NCBI RefSeq assembly: GCF_029936995.1
Contig: NZ_JAPYRE010000003.1
Coordinates: 372,001 to 436,000 of the forward strand
From: Henriciella sp.
GTDB taxonomy: Bacteria > Pseudomonadota > Alphaproteobacteria > Caulobacterales > Hyphomonadaceae
Reading direction: 5' to 3'
DNA: 64,000 nt
Below the pieces are notes generated by a model. It was not told the origin of the DNA. It searched no databases and saw only the letters and a program-made list of their open reading frames with translations. A program made the translations under genes and the position numbers. This document shows, one piece after another, positions 1-9,428 of the stretch (its first letter is position 1; every line of letters starts with the position of its first letter).

Positions 1-99
1 ATCGGTATCGTGACCTCGGTGTTTACAGCATTCGTCATCACCCGCTGGTTCACCGCGATCTGGCTGAAGACCGTGAAGCCTCGCCGGCTGGCAATCTGA
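1..99 (+). CDS. secD: SecD C-terminal end (partial, 5' end outside window)
   Basis: The first 33 codons are the end of a reading frame that enters from outside the window and stops with TGA. The encoded tail (GIVTSVFTAFVITRW, then a basic end) matches the last transmembrane segment of SecD, the inner-membrane partner of SecF that helps translocated proteins leave the Sec channel using the proton motive force. Its position 12 bases before secF, on the same strand, fits the usual secD-secF operon. Only the final segment is visible. Confidence 0.85.
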   Translation: MGIVTSVFTAFVITRWFTAIWLKTVKPRRLAI

Positions 100-111
100 G
101 GAGACGACAAG

Positions 112-1077
112 ATGCTTTTGCAATACTGGCCTCAGAAGACGAACGTAAAGTTCATGTCCTTCCGGTTTCCGGCGATTGTGTTTTCCATGATCGTCATCGC
201 GTGCTCTTTTGCGCTGATCTTTACGAAGGGGCTGAATTTCGGGATCGACTTTGCCGGTGGTTCGGTCATCGAGATTGAACAGCCCGAAGGCGTGAATGAA
301 CAGGATGTGCGTCAGGTCGTGGGGGACCTTGGACTCGGTGACGTACAGGTAAATGCGGCCCGCGGAACCGGCGTTGAAGGGATTGAGGTCATCGTCATCC
401 GTTTCGCGACACAGGATCCCGAAAGCGGTGACCGTGAAGCAGCCCAGCAGACCGCTAACAATGAGGTTCGAGCTGCGCTCGAGGAAGCCTTTCCAGGCGT
501 AAATATACGAAGCAGTGCGGCCGTAGGTCCGAAAGTTTCAAGCGAGCTTCTGCAAAGCGGGCTGACGGCACTTGGCGTCGCGCTAGCGCTGATGATGCTG
601 TACATTTCTGTTCGCTTTCAGTGGCAGTATGCACTTGGAGCGGTTGGTGCGCTTTTCCACGATGTGGTCATCACGATGGGAATGTTCGCGTTCACGCAGT
701 TTGAGTTTAACCTGTCGACGATTGCAGCACTGCTGACTATCGTCGGTTACTCAATGAACGATACCGTCATCGTGTTTGACCGGATTCGCGAAGAGGCAAG
801 GAAATACAAGAAGTTGCAGCTTTCGCAGGTGATCAATCTTGCCGTAAACCAGACACTTTCGCGGACCTTGCTGACGTCTGGTACAACTCTTCTGGCTCTC
901 TTCAGCATTTACCTGTTTGGCGGGACAGTGCTGAGCGGAATGAGTTTCGCCCTGATCTTTGGTGTCATCATAGGTACCTATTCCTCAGTCTTTATTGCTT
1001 CCGCGATCGTGCTGCTGCTCGGGATCGATCGGGGAGACAAGCCAAAGCGTGAAGTGGTTGGCTTCCAGGGCGTCTGA
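112..1077 (+). CDS. secF: Protein translocase subunit SecF
   Basis: 321 residues, normal for SecF. There is an N-terminal membrane segment at about 20-40, the FGIDFAGG motif at about 43-50 that opens the periplasmic P1 domain, and five further membrane segments from about residue 150. SYSMNDTVIVFDRIRE at about 220 is the conserved SecF/SecD membrane signature. SecF works with SecD and YajC to complete Sec-dependent export with proton-driven energy. The ATG has an AGGAG box just upstream and follows the secD stop closely, so the two are co-transcribed. The gene abuts nadK tail to tail with no spacer. Confidence 0.97.
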   Translation: MLLQYWPQKTNVKFMSFRFPAIVFSMIVIACSFALIFTKGLNFGIDFAGGSVIEIEQPEGVNEQDVRQVVGDLGLGDVQVNAARGTGVEGIEVIVIRFATQDPESGDREAAQQTANNEVRAALEEAFPGVNIRSSAAVGPKVSSELLQSGLTALGVALALMMLYISVRFQWQYALGAVGALFHDVVITMGMFAFTQFEFNLSTIAALLTIVGYSMNDTVIVFDRIREEARKYKKLQLSQVINLAVNQTLSRTLLTSGTTLLALFSIYLFGGTVLSGMSFALIFGVIIGTYSSVFIASAIVLLLGIDRGDKPKREVVGFQGV

Positions 1078-1842
1078 TCAGAAAGCGAACTGTTCGCGCA
1101 GAATGCGTTCATCCAGGGCGTGCCCAGGATCAAATAGCATGGTCAGGGGCTTGGATCGGTCTTCCATGACCCTGACATGGGCGATGTCCCGGACTTCCTG
1201 ATTGTCAGCGGCAGCCGATACGGGGCGTCGATTCGGCTCAACGATTTCAAACTCCACTTTGGCGTCGTGGCGCAGTAGTGCGCCGCGCCAACGTCTCGGC
1301 CTGAAGGAGCTGACTGGCGTCAGCGCCATGAGGTTGGCGCCAATTGGCAGAATAGGGCCATGCGCAGACAGGTTATAAGCCGTCGAGCCCGCTGGCGTGG
1401 CCACCATGATGCCATCACACGTCAGCTCATTCATACGCTCGCGCTCATCGACGCGAATCCGCAGCTTCGTGCTCTGGGCTGTCTGCCTGAAGAGGGATAC
1501 TTCATTGATGGCAAGCCGCTCAAAATGTTCTCCATGAACGTCGGTGGCGACCATTCTCAAGGGCAGCAGAGTAGCTTTCGAGGCTTTGTCGATTCTTTCG
1601 AACAGATCATCTTCCTCGAAATCATTCATGAGGAAGCCCACGGTGCCGCGGTTCATGCCGTAGACGGGTTTGTGGTCGTCAAAGCGACGGCGCATCGCAT
1701 CCAGCATCGCGCCGTCTCCACCAAGGGCAACGACGACTTCAGCTTCAGCTTCAGGGCATTGGCCATAACGTTTAGTCAGGCGTTCCAGAGCTTCCTGCGC
1801 CTCGGGACGGCGTGATGCCGTGAATGCAATCTGTATCTTCAT
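1078..1842 (-). CDS. nadK: NAD kinase
   Basis: About 254 residues, a usual length for bacterial NAD kinase (ATP + NAD to NADP). The ATP-binding GGDGAML motif lies near residue 40, an NEV segment follows, and the second conserved block [21 protein letters not shown] is intact. The reading frame could start nine bases earlier (MGAMKIQ); I prefer the internal ATG because family members start close to MKIxFxAS. Neither start has a clear Shine-Dalgarno box. It stands alone on this strand; its stop directly touches that of secF. Confidence 0.93.
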   Translation of the reverse strand: MKIQIAFTASRRPEAQEALERLTKRYGQCPEAEAEVVVALGGDGAMLDAMRRRFDDHKPVYGMNRGTVGFLMNDFEEDDLFERIDKASKATLLPLRMVATDVHGEHFERLAINEVSLFRQTAQSTKLRIRVDERERMNELTCDGIMVATPAGSTAYNLSAHGPILPIGANLMALTPVSSFRPRRWRGALLRHDAKVEFEIVEPNRRPVSAAADNQEVRDIAHVRVMEDRSKPLTMLFDPGHALDERILREQFAF

Positions 1843-1886
1843 CGCGCCCATTTCGTCGCCGCGCCGTCAAGGGTCAAGCATTGAGT

Positions 1887-1914
1887 TTGTGAACACTAGT
1901 GTCAGGTGTCACAA
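1887..1914. promoter_or_regulatory. Imperfect inverted repeat upstream of class II aldolase gene
   Basis: TTGTGA and TCACAA half-sites face each other across about 16 bases in the short region between nadK and the aldolase gene. They could be an operator or part of a promoter region. The match beyond six bases per arm is poor and no regulator can be named. Confidence 0.25.
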
Positions 1915-1952
1915 TTCATGTATGATGGGATGAAGACATAAAGGAGGAACAA

Positions 1953-2729
1953 ATGCCCGATGATATGAAGGCTCTGGACGTTAAAAACGCTGTTTCAGCT
2001 GAAGAGTGGCAGGCACGCGTTGATTGCGCCATGCTGTACCGGCTCGTCGCCCTGCATGGATGGGACGACATGATTTTTACGCACATTTCCCATCGTGTGC
2101 CGGGCCCGGAGCATCATTTTCTCATCAATCCGTATGGGATGTTCTTCGAGGAAATTACGGCATCATCACTGGTGAAAGTCGATCTCGACGGTAATATCGT
2201 CATGGACACACCTCATTTCATCAATCCGGCGGGGTTCACAATCCACTCGGCTATCCATGCCAATCGGGACGATGCGAATGTTGTGATACATGTGCATACC
2301 GATCAGGGCGTGGCAGTTTCAGCTCAGAAGGAAGGTCTGTTGCCGATAACGCAGACGGCCATGATTGTTCGTGAGGACCTTGCCTATCACGATTATGAAG
2401 GGATTGCGCTCGATCTTGATGAGCGGGAACGTCTAGTGGCCGACCTTGGCCCAGAAAAGTCCTCAATGATGCTGCGCAATCACGGGACGCTCACATGCGG
2501 CCCCACTGCAGCCATGGCCTTCACGAAGATGTTCTTCCTGGAACGGGCCTGCAAGATGCAAGTGCTCGCCCTTTCTGGCGGCCGGGAAAATGTACTGGAG
2601 GCGGGTCGCGATATTCAGGAGAAAGTCGCCGGGCAAGGCTCGGGAGGCATGGAAACTCTGACCGAAAAGCTTATCTGGCCGGGGCTTAAGCGCAAACTGG
2701 ACCGTAACATGCCGGGGTATGACAGCTGA
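1953..2729 (+). CDS. Class II aldolase/adducin family protein
   Basis: 258 residues with the class II aldolase/adducin fold. Metal ligands are visible as HVH (residues 113 and 115) and NHG (His177), so a zinc-dependent lyase or aldolase-like active site is likely. The substrate cannot be read from sequence: family members act on sugar phosphates such as fuculose or ribulose phosphate, and many proteobacterial copies are uncharacterised. A strong AGGAGG box precedes the ATG by six to seven bases. The gene seems monocistronic, separated from hemA by 113 bases. Confidence 0.88.
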   Translation: MPDDMKALDVKNAVSAEEWQARVDCAMLYRLVALHGWDDMIFTHISHRVPGPEHHFLINPYGMFFEEITASSLVKVDLDGNIVMDTPHFINPAGFTIHSAIHANRDDANVVIHVHTDQGVAVSAQKEGLLPITQTAMIVREDLAYHDYEGIALDLDERERLVADLGPEKSSMMLRNHGTLTCGPTAAMAFTKMFFLERACKMQVLALSGGRENVLEAGRDIQEKVAGQGSGGMETLTEKLIWPGLKRKLDRNMPGYDS

Positions 2730-2842
2730 CCAGACCCGGTGCGACATTTGGGGCGTACGGACAATCACCTATGGATACTTCATGTAGGCTTTGCCATATA
2801 CGCCCCAATTGAATTGCAACTGAATGCGGGGAAGCAAGCCGT

Positions 2843-4060
2843 ATGAAACATTTACAGGCATTCGAGGACGCCCTGTCAGCGATACGCGACGAGGGACGTT
2901 ACCGGGTATTTGTTGACCTGCAGCGTCATCGCGGCAACTTCCCCAAGGCGACGGCGCGATTCGAGGATGGCGAGCGGGAAATCACTGTCTGGTGCTCAAA
3001 TGACTATCTGGGCATGGGGCAGGACGAAGATGTTCTCTCCGCCATGCACGATGCGATCGACAGTTTCGGGGCCGGCTCCGGTGGGACGCGTAACATCTCA
3101 GGGACCACCCGCTATCATGTCGACCTCGAGCGTGAACTGGCCGAGCTCCATGGCAAGACGGGCGCGCTTCTTTTTACGTCAGGTTATGTCGCCAATGAGG
3201 CGACACTTTCCACCCTGGGCAAGATTTTACCTGGCCTGATCATCTATTCGGATGAACTGAACCATGCATCCATGATCGAGGGGATTCGCAGGTCTGGGGC
3301 TGACCGTCGTATTTTCAGGCATAACGATACTGAACACCTGCGTGCCCTGATTGAGAACGACGACCCCGAGCGACCTAAACTCATCGCCTTTGAGAGTGTT
3401 TACTCCATGGATGGTGATATCGGCCCGATCAAAAAGATCTGTGACATCGCCGATGAGTTTGATGCGCTTACCTACCTCGATGAAGTCCATGCCGTTGGCA
3501 TGTATGGCGACGAAGGTGCCGGAGTCGCCCAGCGTGATAGCTTGATGGACCGTGTCGATATTATCGAGGGGACCCTTGGTAAGGCATATGGCGTCATGGG
3601 CGGTTACATTGCCGCTCACGAGACGATGGTGGATGCCATCCGCTCAATGGCGTCCGGCTTTATTTTTACCACATCAACCTGTCCTGTGATGGCAGCGGGC
3701 GCGCTGCGCAGTATCCAGAAACTGCGCAGCGATGAAGGCCGCGATTTACGGGCCGATCATCAGGCGAAAGCTTCCCTTCTTAAAGACAAGTTTCGCGCCG
3801 CCGGCCTCCCGGTCATGGATAGCGTGACACATATCGTTCCGCTGCTCGTCGGAGACCCTGAGAAATGCAAGGCGCTTTCAGATACGCTTCTGTTTGACTT
3901 TGGCATCTATGTGCAGCCGATCAACTATCCCACCGTGCCGCGTGGAACAGAGCGTCTGCGCTTCACGCCAGGCCCTGTTCATGACGAGGCGATGATGGAC
4001 GAGCTTATCTCATCAATTCTTGCTGTCTGGAAGCAGCTAGGCCTTGAAGAGGCCGCTTGA
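2843..4060 (+). CDS. hemA: 5-aminolevulinate synthase (C4 pathway)
   Basis: 405 residues, the length typical of alphaproteobacterial ALAS. It condenses glycine and succinyl-CoA to 5-aminolevulinate, the first step of haem and other tetrapyrrole synthesis, with PLP bound to the lysine in [13 protein letters not shown] (about Lys247). [10 protein letters not shown] near residue 50 and [12 protein letters not shown] near 80-90 are family signatures distinguishing ALAS from other alpha-oxoamine synthases. The C4 pathway is a marker of Alphaproteobacteria. The neighbouring glyA makes or consumes glycine, its co-substrate, but the two genes are separated by a possible terminator. Confidence 0.96.
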   Translation: MKHLQAFEDALSAIRDEGRYRVFVDLQRHRGNFPKATARFEDGEREITVWCSNDYLGMGQDEDVLSAMHDAIDSFGAGSGGTRNISGTTRYHVDLERELAELHGKTGALLFTSGYVANEATLSTLGKILPGLIIYSDELNHASMIEGIRRSGADRRIFRHNDTEHLRALIENDDPERPKLIAFESVYSMDGDIGPIKKICDIADEFDALTYLDEVHAVGMYGDEGAGVAQRDSLMDRVDIIEGTLGKAYGVMGGYIAAHETMVDAIRSMASGFIFTTSTCPVMAAGALRSIQKLRSDEGRDLRADHQAKASLLKDKFRAAGLPVMDSVTHIVPLLVGDPEKCKALSDTLLFDFGIYVQPINYPTVPRGTERLRFTPGPVHDEAMMDELISSILAVWKQLGLEEAA

Positions 4061-4113
4061 GTGCTCCCAGTTGTCAGCTGATAGAAGTCACAATCGATAG
4101 TCAGTCTCTTTTT

Positions 4114-4131
4114 GCCTGCATGGCAGGTTTT
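4114..4131 (+). terminator. Possible weak terminator after hemA
   Basis: A five-pair hairpin, CCTGC and GCAGG around a three-base loop, is followed by four T residues. The stem is short, so termination may be partial. Confidence 0.35.
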
Positions 4132-4255
4132 CAGGATCTAGCTTTTGCGCGCTGCTGACAGAGGCAGCGTGCATGGCTTTTGTTCGTCCGTTCACCTTGC
4201 CGACAGGCTGGCAGACACGTAAAGACGCACCTGAGTTGTTAGGAGATAGTTGCCC

Positions 4256-5563
4256 ATGCCAGATACATTCCCCGCCACGCAATTCGAAGCCAGCCGGTTT
4301 TTCACGGCGACGCTTGAGGAGAGCGATCCCGCGGTGGCGGATGCGATCCGGAAAGAACAGCATCGCCAACAAAGTGAAATCGAGCTGATTGCATCGGAGA
4401 ATATTGTTTCACAGGCTGTGCTAGATGCGCAGGGCTCAATTCTTACAAACAAGTATGCCGAAGGCTATCCACGCAAGCGCTATTATGGCGGCTGCCAGTT
4501 TGTGGATATTGCTGAGGAACTGGCCATTGAGCGTGCCAAAGAGCTGTTCGATTGCGAGTTCGCAAATGTGCAGCCGAATTCTGGCAGCCAGGCTAACCAG
4601 GCTGTGTTTCAGGCACTAATCAAGCCAGGCGACACCATTCTTGGCATGAGCCTCGATGCTGGGGGGCACCTGACGCACGGGGCAAAGCCGAACCAGTCCG
4701 GTAAGTGGTTCAACGCGATCCAGTACGGTGTGCGCAAGGACGATCATCTGATCGATTTCGACCAGGTTCGCGATCTTGCCAAAGCGCACAAGCCAAAGCT
4801 GATAATCGCAGGCGGATCTGCATATCCGCGCCAGATCGACTTCAAGAAATTCCGGGAAATTGCCGATGAGGTGGGAGCCTGGTTCTTGGTGGACATGGCG
4901 CACTTTGCGGGGCTCGTCGCCGGTCAGGCGCACCCCAATCCGCTTGATTACTGCGATGTTGCGACAACCACCACGCACAAGACCCTCCGTGGCCCCCGTG
5001 GCGGCATGGTTCTGACCAATGACGAAACAATCGCGAAAAAGGTCAATTCAGCGGTGTTCCCCGGGCTTCAGGGCGGTCCGCTTATGCACGTTATCGCAGG
5101 CAAGGCTGTAGCATTTGGCGAAGCGCTGACGCCGGCGTTCAGGACTTACGCGGATGATGTCGTGAAGAATGCGCGCGCAATGGCGGGTGCCGCCAAGGAA
5201 TGCGGGCTGGACCTGGTGTCCGGCGGAACCGATACGCATGTCGCCCTGATTGACCTTCGCCCGAAGAGCGTCACGGGCAAGGATGCTGAGGCGGCACTGG
5301 GACGGGCCTTCATCACTTGTAACAAGAACGGCGTTCCGTTCGACCCAGAGAAGCCGATGATCACAAGCGGCATTCGCGTCGGTTCGCCAGCGGGTACGAC
5401 CCGCGGGTTCGGCGAGGAAGAATTCCGCCAGATCGGGCGCTGGATCGGCCAGGTCGTGGATGCCGTCGCACAGGGGGATTCCGAGGGCGTTGAAGCCCGC
5501 GTCCGCCAGGAAGTGCAAGACTTGACTAAAAAGTTCCAGATTTACGACGGGTTGGGGGCATAA
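4256..5563 (+). CDS. glyA: Serine hydroxymethyltransferase
   Basis: 435 residues, full length. It interconverts serine and glycine with tetrahydrofolate in the cytoplasm, supplying one-carbon units and glycine. The PLP-lysine motif [14 protein letters not shown] is intact (about Lys242) and the N-terminal [11 protein letters not shown] signature is present. A TTG six bases upstream is also in frame; ATG at 4256 is preferred by family alignment, with AGGAG ten bases ahead. It heads the glyA-nrdR-rib operon: nrdR begins two bases after the glyA stop. Confidence 0.96.
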   Translation: MPDTFPATQFEASRFFTATLEESDPAVADAIRKEQHRQQSEIELIASENIVSQAVLDAQGSILTNKYAEGYPRKRYYGGCQFVDIAEELAIERAKELFDCEFANVQPNSGSQANQAVFQALIKPGDTILGMSLDAGGHLTHGAKPNQSGKWFNAIQYGVRKDDHLIDFDQVRDLAKAHKPKLIIAGGSAYPRQIDFKKFREIADEVGAWFLVDMAHFAGLVAGQAHPNPLDYCDVATTTTHKTLRGPRGGMVLTNDETIAKKVNSAVFPGLQGGPLMHVIAGKAVAFGEALTPAFRTYADDVVKNARAMAGAAKECGLDLVSGGTDTHVALIDLRPKSVTGKDAEAALGRAFITCNKNGVPFDPEKPMITSGIRVGSPAGTTRGFGEEEFRQIGRWIGQVVDAVAQGDSEGVEARVRQEVQDLTKKFQIYDGLGA

Positions 5564-5564
5564 G

Positions 5565-6035
5565 TTGAAGTGTCCATTCTGCACGGCAGATAATACGGCG
5601 GTTAAGGATTCCCGTCCCGCCGAGGACAATGTGGCAGTGCGCCGCCGCAGGGCCTGTGAGGTCTGCGGCGGTCGCTTTACGACGTTTGAACGTGTTCAGC
5701 TTCGTGAGATCATAGTCGTCAAGCGCGATGGTAAACGTGATCTCTTTGACCGGGACAAAGTCGCCAAATCGGTTACGATTGCACTGCGTAAGCGCGCCGT
5801 CGGAGATGAAAATGTCGAGAGGCTCGTTTCCGGTGTTGTCCGCAAACTTGAAAGCAGTGGGGAAACCGAAGTCACGTCAGAGGAGGTTGGCGATCTTGTC
5901 ATGGAGTCATTGAAGACGGTCGATCCGGTTGGATATGTCCGGTACGCAAGTGTCTATAAAGACTTCAAGGATCCGAGTGATTTCGCGCGCTTCATAGAAA
6001 CATCGGCGCTGGAGAAGGGAAATCTGGAAGATTGA
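5565..6035 (+). CDS. nrdR: Transcriptional repressor NrdR
   Basis: 156 residues. The N-terminal zinc ribbon has CPFC and CEVCGGRF; the ATP-cone domain follows from about residue 48 ([15 protein letters not shown]). NrdR binds ATP/dATP and represses ribonucleotide reductase genes through NrdR boxes. TTG is the only reasonable start because the family begins MKCPFC; GGGGG lies upstream inside the end of glyA. One base separates it from glyA and it overlaps ribD, so all three are translationally coupled. glyA-nrdR-ribD is a common arrangement in proteobacteria. Confidence 0.96.
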   Translation: MKCPFCTADNTAVKDSRPAEDNVAVRRRRACEVCGGRFTTFERVQLREIIVVKRDGKRDLFDRDKVAKSVTIALRKRAVGDENVERLVSGVVRKLESSGETEVTSEEVGDLVMESLKTVDPVGYVRYASVYKDFKDPSDFARFIETSALEKGNLED

Positions 6036-6691
6036 CCCAGCGCGCGTCGGTTACACTGAAGATTGCAACTTCACTCGACGGGCGTATTGCTCTCTCCAAT
6101 GGTGTAAGCCAGTGGATTACCGGCGAAAAATCCCGTGAACGCGTCCACGAGATGCGTGCACAACATGACGCGGTTCTCGTAGGGGTTGGCACTGTGCTTG
6201 CCGATGATCCGCTGCTCACGGCAAGAACAGTTCCGCTGCCCTCTGTGCAACCGACGCGCATCGTCGCTGACAGCCGTCTGCGAACACCAAGTGACAGTCG
6301 CCTCTGTCAGTCAGTCGGGGCAGGGCGTGTCGTCCTGGCTCATGCAGGCACTACGCCTGAGAGGCAGCAACAATACGACAACAGCATTGAATTCTGGAAT
6401 GCAGGTAACGCGTCAGGCCGGGTATCTCCTGTTGAGCTTCTCCGGCGCGCTCGCGCCGAATCCATGAACAGCATATTCCTGGAGGGCGGCGGACAACTGG
6501 CTGCCGGATTCATCAACGAACAGATGATTGACCGTATTGAATGGTTTCGCGCCCCTATAATCCTGGGAGGTGACGGGATACCAGCCATTGGTGGGCTGGG
6601 GCTTGAAGTTATAGCGCATGCCGGGCGCTGGTCTCTGGAACAGAGCGAGCGGATTGGGGAAGATATCCTGGAAACCTGGGTGATCGGATAA
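6032..6691 (+). CDS. ribD: RibD reductase domain only (5-amino-6-ribosylaminouracil-phosphate reductase)
   Basis: 219 residues matching only the C-terminal reductase half of RibD (SLDGRIA near the start, [16 protein letters not shown], then [15 protein letters not shown]). The product would reduce the deaminated pyrimidine phosphate in riboflavin synthesis with NADPH. Classical RibD is about 360 residues with an N-terminal deaminase containing HAE and PCxxxxxxxxC zinc motifs; none of that is present, and the region upstream is nrdR. Translation starts at a TTG overlapping the nrdR stop by four bases (TTGA). The deaminase step must be encoded elsewhere. Confidence 0.85.
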   Translation: MTQRASVTLKIATSLDGRIALSNGVSQWITGEKSRERVHEMRAQHDAVLVGVGTVLADDPLLTARTVPLPSVQPTRIVADSRLRTPSDSRLCQSVGAGRVVLAHAGTTPERQQQYDNSIEFWNAGNASGRVSPVELLRRARAESMNSIFLEGGGQLAAGFINEQMIDRIEWFRAPIILGGDGIPAIGGLGLEVIAHAGRWSLEQSERIGEDILETWVIG

Positions 6692-6772
6692 CAGGAAATA
6701 GCCGTCATTGACTTTGCGTGACTGATTGGCGCGACAAATACGCGTCTCTATATCAGGGGCAGGAGGTTACAC

Positions 6773-7402
6773 ATGTTTACAGGCCTGATAACTGACATCG
6801 GGAAGATACAATCTGTCGAAGACGCGAAAGGGTTACGCCGATTTCGCGTACAGGCGAGTTATGATCCTGCCGAGATAGAAACAGGGGACTCCGTCATGCA
6901 TTCAGGGGTCTGTCTCACAGTCGTCGATTATGGTTCATGGGAAGGTGGCTGCTGGATGGATGTCGAGGCTGTTCCCGAAACACTCTCGAGGTCCACGCTC
7001 GGCGACCTCGTTGTCGGAGCACAAGTGAACCTGGAGCAGTCACTTTGTCTTGGAGACAAGCTTGGCGGACATTTTGTTTTTGGCCACGTCGATGGCCTCG
7101 GCGAGGTCGTCGCAATAAGGGATGAGGGCGATAGCCACAGGGTAACCGTCCGTCCGCCTGAAGATATTGCACGCTATTTCGCGACCAAGGGCTCGGCAGC
7201 TATTGATGGTGTCTCCCTTACAGTTGCGCTCGCGCACGATAATGGCGACTTCGATGTCGCGATTATTCCACATACCTGGAACGTGACAACGCTTGGCCAA
7301 TTACAGGTCGGCAGCAAGGTCAATCTTGAGGTCGACATGCTTGCACGGTACGTGGGCCGCATGATCGGCACCGATATGCCGCAGCCTGAGGTGACCGAAT
7401 GA
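6773..7402 (+). CDS. ribE: Riboflavin synthase alpha chain
   Basis: 209 residues with the two tandem lumazine-binding barrels. MFTGLITDIGKI opens barrel one; QSLCLGDKLGGHFVFGHVDG bridges to barrel two, which contains GVSLTV. It dismutates two 6,7-dimethyl-8-ribityllumazine molecules to riboflavin and the pyrimidine substrate, working with RibH encoded downstream. A strong AGGAGG box lies before the ATG. The stop overlaps the ribBX start by four bases (ATGA), so coupling continues. The 81-base gap from ribD is the largest break within the rib genes. Confidence 0.96.
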   Translation: MFTGLITDIGKIQSVEDAKGLRRFRVQASYDPAEIETGDSVMHSGVCLTVVDYGSWEGGCWMDVEAVPETLSRSTLGDLVVGAQVNLEQSLCLGDKLGGHFVFGHVDGLGEVVAIRDEGDSHRVTVRPPEDIARYFATKGSAAIDGVSLTVALAHDNGDFDVAIIPHTWNVTTLGQLQVGSKVNLEVDMLARYVGRMIGTDMPQPEVTE

Positions 7403-8526
7403 GCGATGACATCCACGCAGCTATTTCATCCATAGACGAGATTATCGAAGATGCCCGCAATGGGCGCATGTTCATTCTCGTCGATGCTGAAGATCGCGAG
7501 AACGAAGGCGATCTTGTCATACCGGCTAGTTTCGCGACACCTGAAGCTGTGAATTTCATGGCTATGTACGGTCGTGGTCTCATATGCCTGTCCATGACGC
7601 GTGAGCGCGCCAAAACGCTCAATCTGGATATGATGGCTCGTGACAACCGAGAGAGCATGCAGACAGCCTTCACGGTGTCTATCGAAGCCAAGGATGGTGT
7701 AACGACAGGTATATCCGCGGCCGACAGAGCCAAAACGGTGTCGGTGGCGATCGACCCGACCAAGGACTCCAATGATATCGTTTCGCCGGGCCATGTGTTC
7801 CCGCTTGTTGCACGTGATGGGGGAACTCTCGTGCGTGCTGGCCATACCGAGGCTGCCGTAGACATATCGCGACTGGCCGGGCTTTTCCCTGCTGGTGTCA
7901 TCTGCGAAATCATGAACGATGACGGGACAATGGCTCGCCTGCCGGAGCTTATCTCATTTGCGCAACTTCATGGCCTCAAGATTGGCACGATCGCTGATCT
8001 TATTGCCTGGAGGCGCAAGAATGACCGTTATCTAGAACGCCGTGTCGAGGCGCCGCTTGAGAGCCAGTACGGCTCTGGCTTCAAGACAGTGGTTTTCCGG
8101 AATTCACTGGATAACTCCGAACACATTGCGATTGTACACGGAAAGATCGACCCTGCTGAAACCGTGCTGGTTCGCGTACATCGCACTGATGTACTCGCTG
8201 ACATACTTGGAGAGAAGGGGCCTCGCGCCAATCTGGTGGAGCGGGCCATGAACATTATCTCCGAAGCCCAGCAGGCTGGTGTCATTGTATTCGTCAACAC
8301 CATGCAGCCGAACTCTCTGGCCTCTCGCCTTGGTCTTAAAACGAATGAGGCTGAAGACACGCATCTTCCTCTTCGTGAGTACGGTGTAGGCGCGCAGATA
8401 CTCAGGGAGCTTGGCGTGCGGCGCATGACTTACCTGTCTGATACACAGCCAACCCGCGTTGCAGGCCTGGAGGGATACGGCCTGAGCATTGAGGGATGGC
8501 AGCCTTTAAGCAAGGAAAAGAACTGA
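7399..8526 (+). CDS. ribB: 3,4-dihydroxy-2-butanone-4-phosphate synthase with degenerate GTP cyclohydrolase II domain (RibBX type)
   Basis: 375 residues. Residues 1 to about 205 are a complete RibB domain (DAEDRENEGDLVIPA acidic motif, HTEAAVDISRLAG), making the four-carbon unit of riboflavin from ribulose 5-phosphate. Residues 210 to 372 resemble GTP cyclohydrolase II, but the zinc-binding cysteine motif and catalytic segment are missing: where RibA carries its cysteines this protein has VHRTDVLADILGEKGPR. The C-terminal TPTRVAGLEGYG segment is vestigially RibA-like. This agrees with the RibBX variant described in Proteobacteria, where only the RibB half is active. It abuts ribH with no spacer. 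Confidence 0.9.
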   Translation: MSDDIHAAISSIDEIIEDARNGRMFILVDAEDRENEGDLVIPASFATPEAVNFMAMYGRGLICLSMTRERAKTLNLDMMARDNRESMQTAFTVSIEAKDGVTTGISAADRAKTVSVAIDPTKDSNDIVSPGHVFPLVARDGGTLVRAGHTEAAVDISRLAGLFPAGVICEIMNDDGTMARLPELISFAQLHGLKIGTIADLIAWRRKNDRYLERRVEAPLESQYGSGFKTVVFRNSLDNSEHIAIVHGKIDPAETVLVRVHRTDVLADILGEKGPRANLVERAMNIISEAQQAGVIVFVNTMQPNSLASRLGLKTNEAEDTHLPLREYGVGAQILRELGVRRMTYLSDTQPTRVAGLEGYGLSIEGWQPLSKEKN

Positions 8527-8955
8527 ATGGCCCATCGAATACTGATTGCAACATCACGCTATTACGAACACATCTCAGCAGAACTTGAAGCTGGCGTAAT
8601 GGAGGCTCTGGAAGGCGAGGATGTCGTCACCGAGGTGGTTGAGGTTCCCGGAGCATTCGAGGTGCCTGGCATTATAGCAATGGCGGCCGATAGCGCACTC
8701 TATGATGGTTATATTGCGCTTGGGTGTGTTATTCGCGGTGAGACAAGCCATTATGACTATGTGTGCGGTGAGAGTGCGCGCGGACTGATGTCACTTGCTG
8801 TCGATCGGCGTCTTGCAATTGGTTACGGCATACTGACGGTCGAGAATGAGGCCCAGGCGATGGCACGAGCTGACCGCAAGCAGAAGAATAAGGGACGTGA
8901 TGCGGCAATCGCATGTCTCGAGATGCTGAAACTACGGAAGAAATTCGTCCGATGA
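8527..8955 (+). CDS. ribH: 6,7-dimethyl-8-ribityllumazine synthase
   Basis: 142 residues. The VPGAFEVP phosphate-binding segment, ALGCVIRGETSHYDYVCGE with the catalytic histidine, and GILTVEN are all present, as is NKGRDAA near the C-terminus. It joins the RibB product to the pyrimidine intermediate, forming the lumazine substrate of RibE; family members assemble into pentamers or icosahedral capsids. It starts immediately after the ribBX stop and overlaps nusB. Confidence 0.96.
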   Translation: MAHRILIATSRYYEHISAELEAGVMEALEGEDVVTEVVEVPGAFEVPGIIAMAADSALYDGYIALGCVIRGETSHYDYVCGESARGLMSLAVDRRLAIGYGILTVENEAQAMARADRKQKNKGRDAAIACLEMLKLRKKFVR

Positions 8956-9428
8956 TTGAAAGCCAGAAGCTGCCATTTGATGTCGTACGTGCGCGCCGCG
9001 CGGGTGCCCGGCTGGCTGCAGTACAGGCCCTGTATAAAATGGAGCAGACGGGTGAAAGCGCCAAGGCTGTAATACGGGAATTCATGGAAGATCGGCTCGG
9101 ATTTGGGCCGGATGAAGAGCCCATTGAAGAGGCGGACCCTGACCTTTTCAAGTCGGTTGTCAGGGCCGTGGTTGAGCATCAGACCCAGATTGACACCGTT
9201 CTGCTGGCAAGACTTTCCAAGGGCTGGAAGCTTTCCCGGCTTGATGCCACGACGCGTGCCATTCTGCGTGGCGCTGCTGCCGAGATGATCGAGCATCAGG
9301 AGCTGTCCAATGCCGTTATCCTCGATGAATACGTCTCGCTGGCGCATGATTTCTTTGAAACCACTGAAGCCAGTTTCGTAAACGCTGTCCTGGACAATGT
9401 TGCCAAGGATCTCAGAAAAGGCAGCTAG
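8952..9428 (+). CDS. nusB: Transcription antitermination factor NusB
   Basis: 158 residues from the ATG that overlaps the ribH stop (ATGA); an alternative in-frame ATG at 8913 lies deep inside ribH and is less likely. RARRAGARLAAVQALYKMEQ and the C-terminal ELSNAVILDEYVSLAHDFF...FVNAVLDNVA match the NusB fold. NusB with NusE binds boxA of rRNA leader transcripts to promote antitermination. ribH-nusB-thiL is a widely conserved order. Confidence 0.95.
   Translation: MIESQKLPFDVVRARRAGARLAAVQALYKMEQTGESAKAVIREFMEDRLGFGPDEEPIEEADPDLFKSVVRAVVEHQTQIDTVLLARLSKGWKLSRLDATTRAILRGAAAEMIEHQELSNAVILDEYVSLAHDFFETTEASFVNAVLDNVAKDLRKGS

Noticed and set aside
995-1201. Open frames overlapping known genes, such as this one across the secF/nadK junction
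   Set aside because: These are frame shadows of well-supported genes, without ribosome-binding sites or recognisable products.
4061-4255. Possible glycine riboswitch or other RNA between hemA and glyA
   Set aside because: No glycine-riboswitch-like pairing could be recognised; only the weak hairpin at 4114 is listed.
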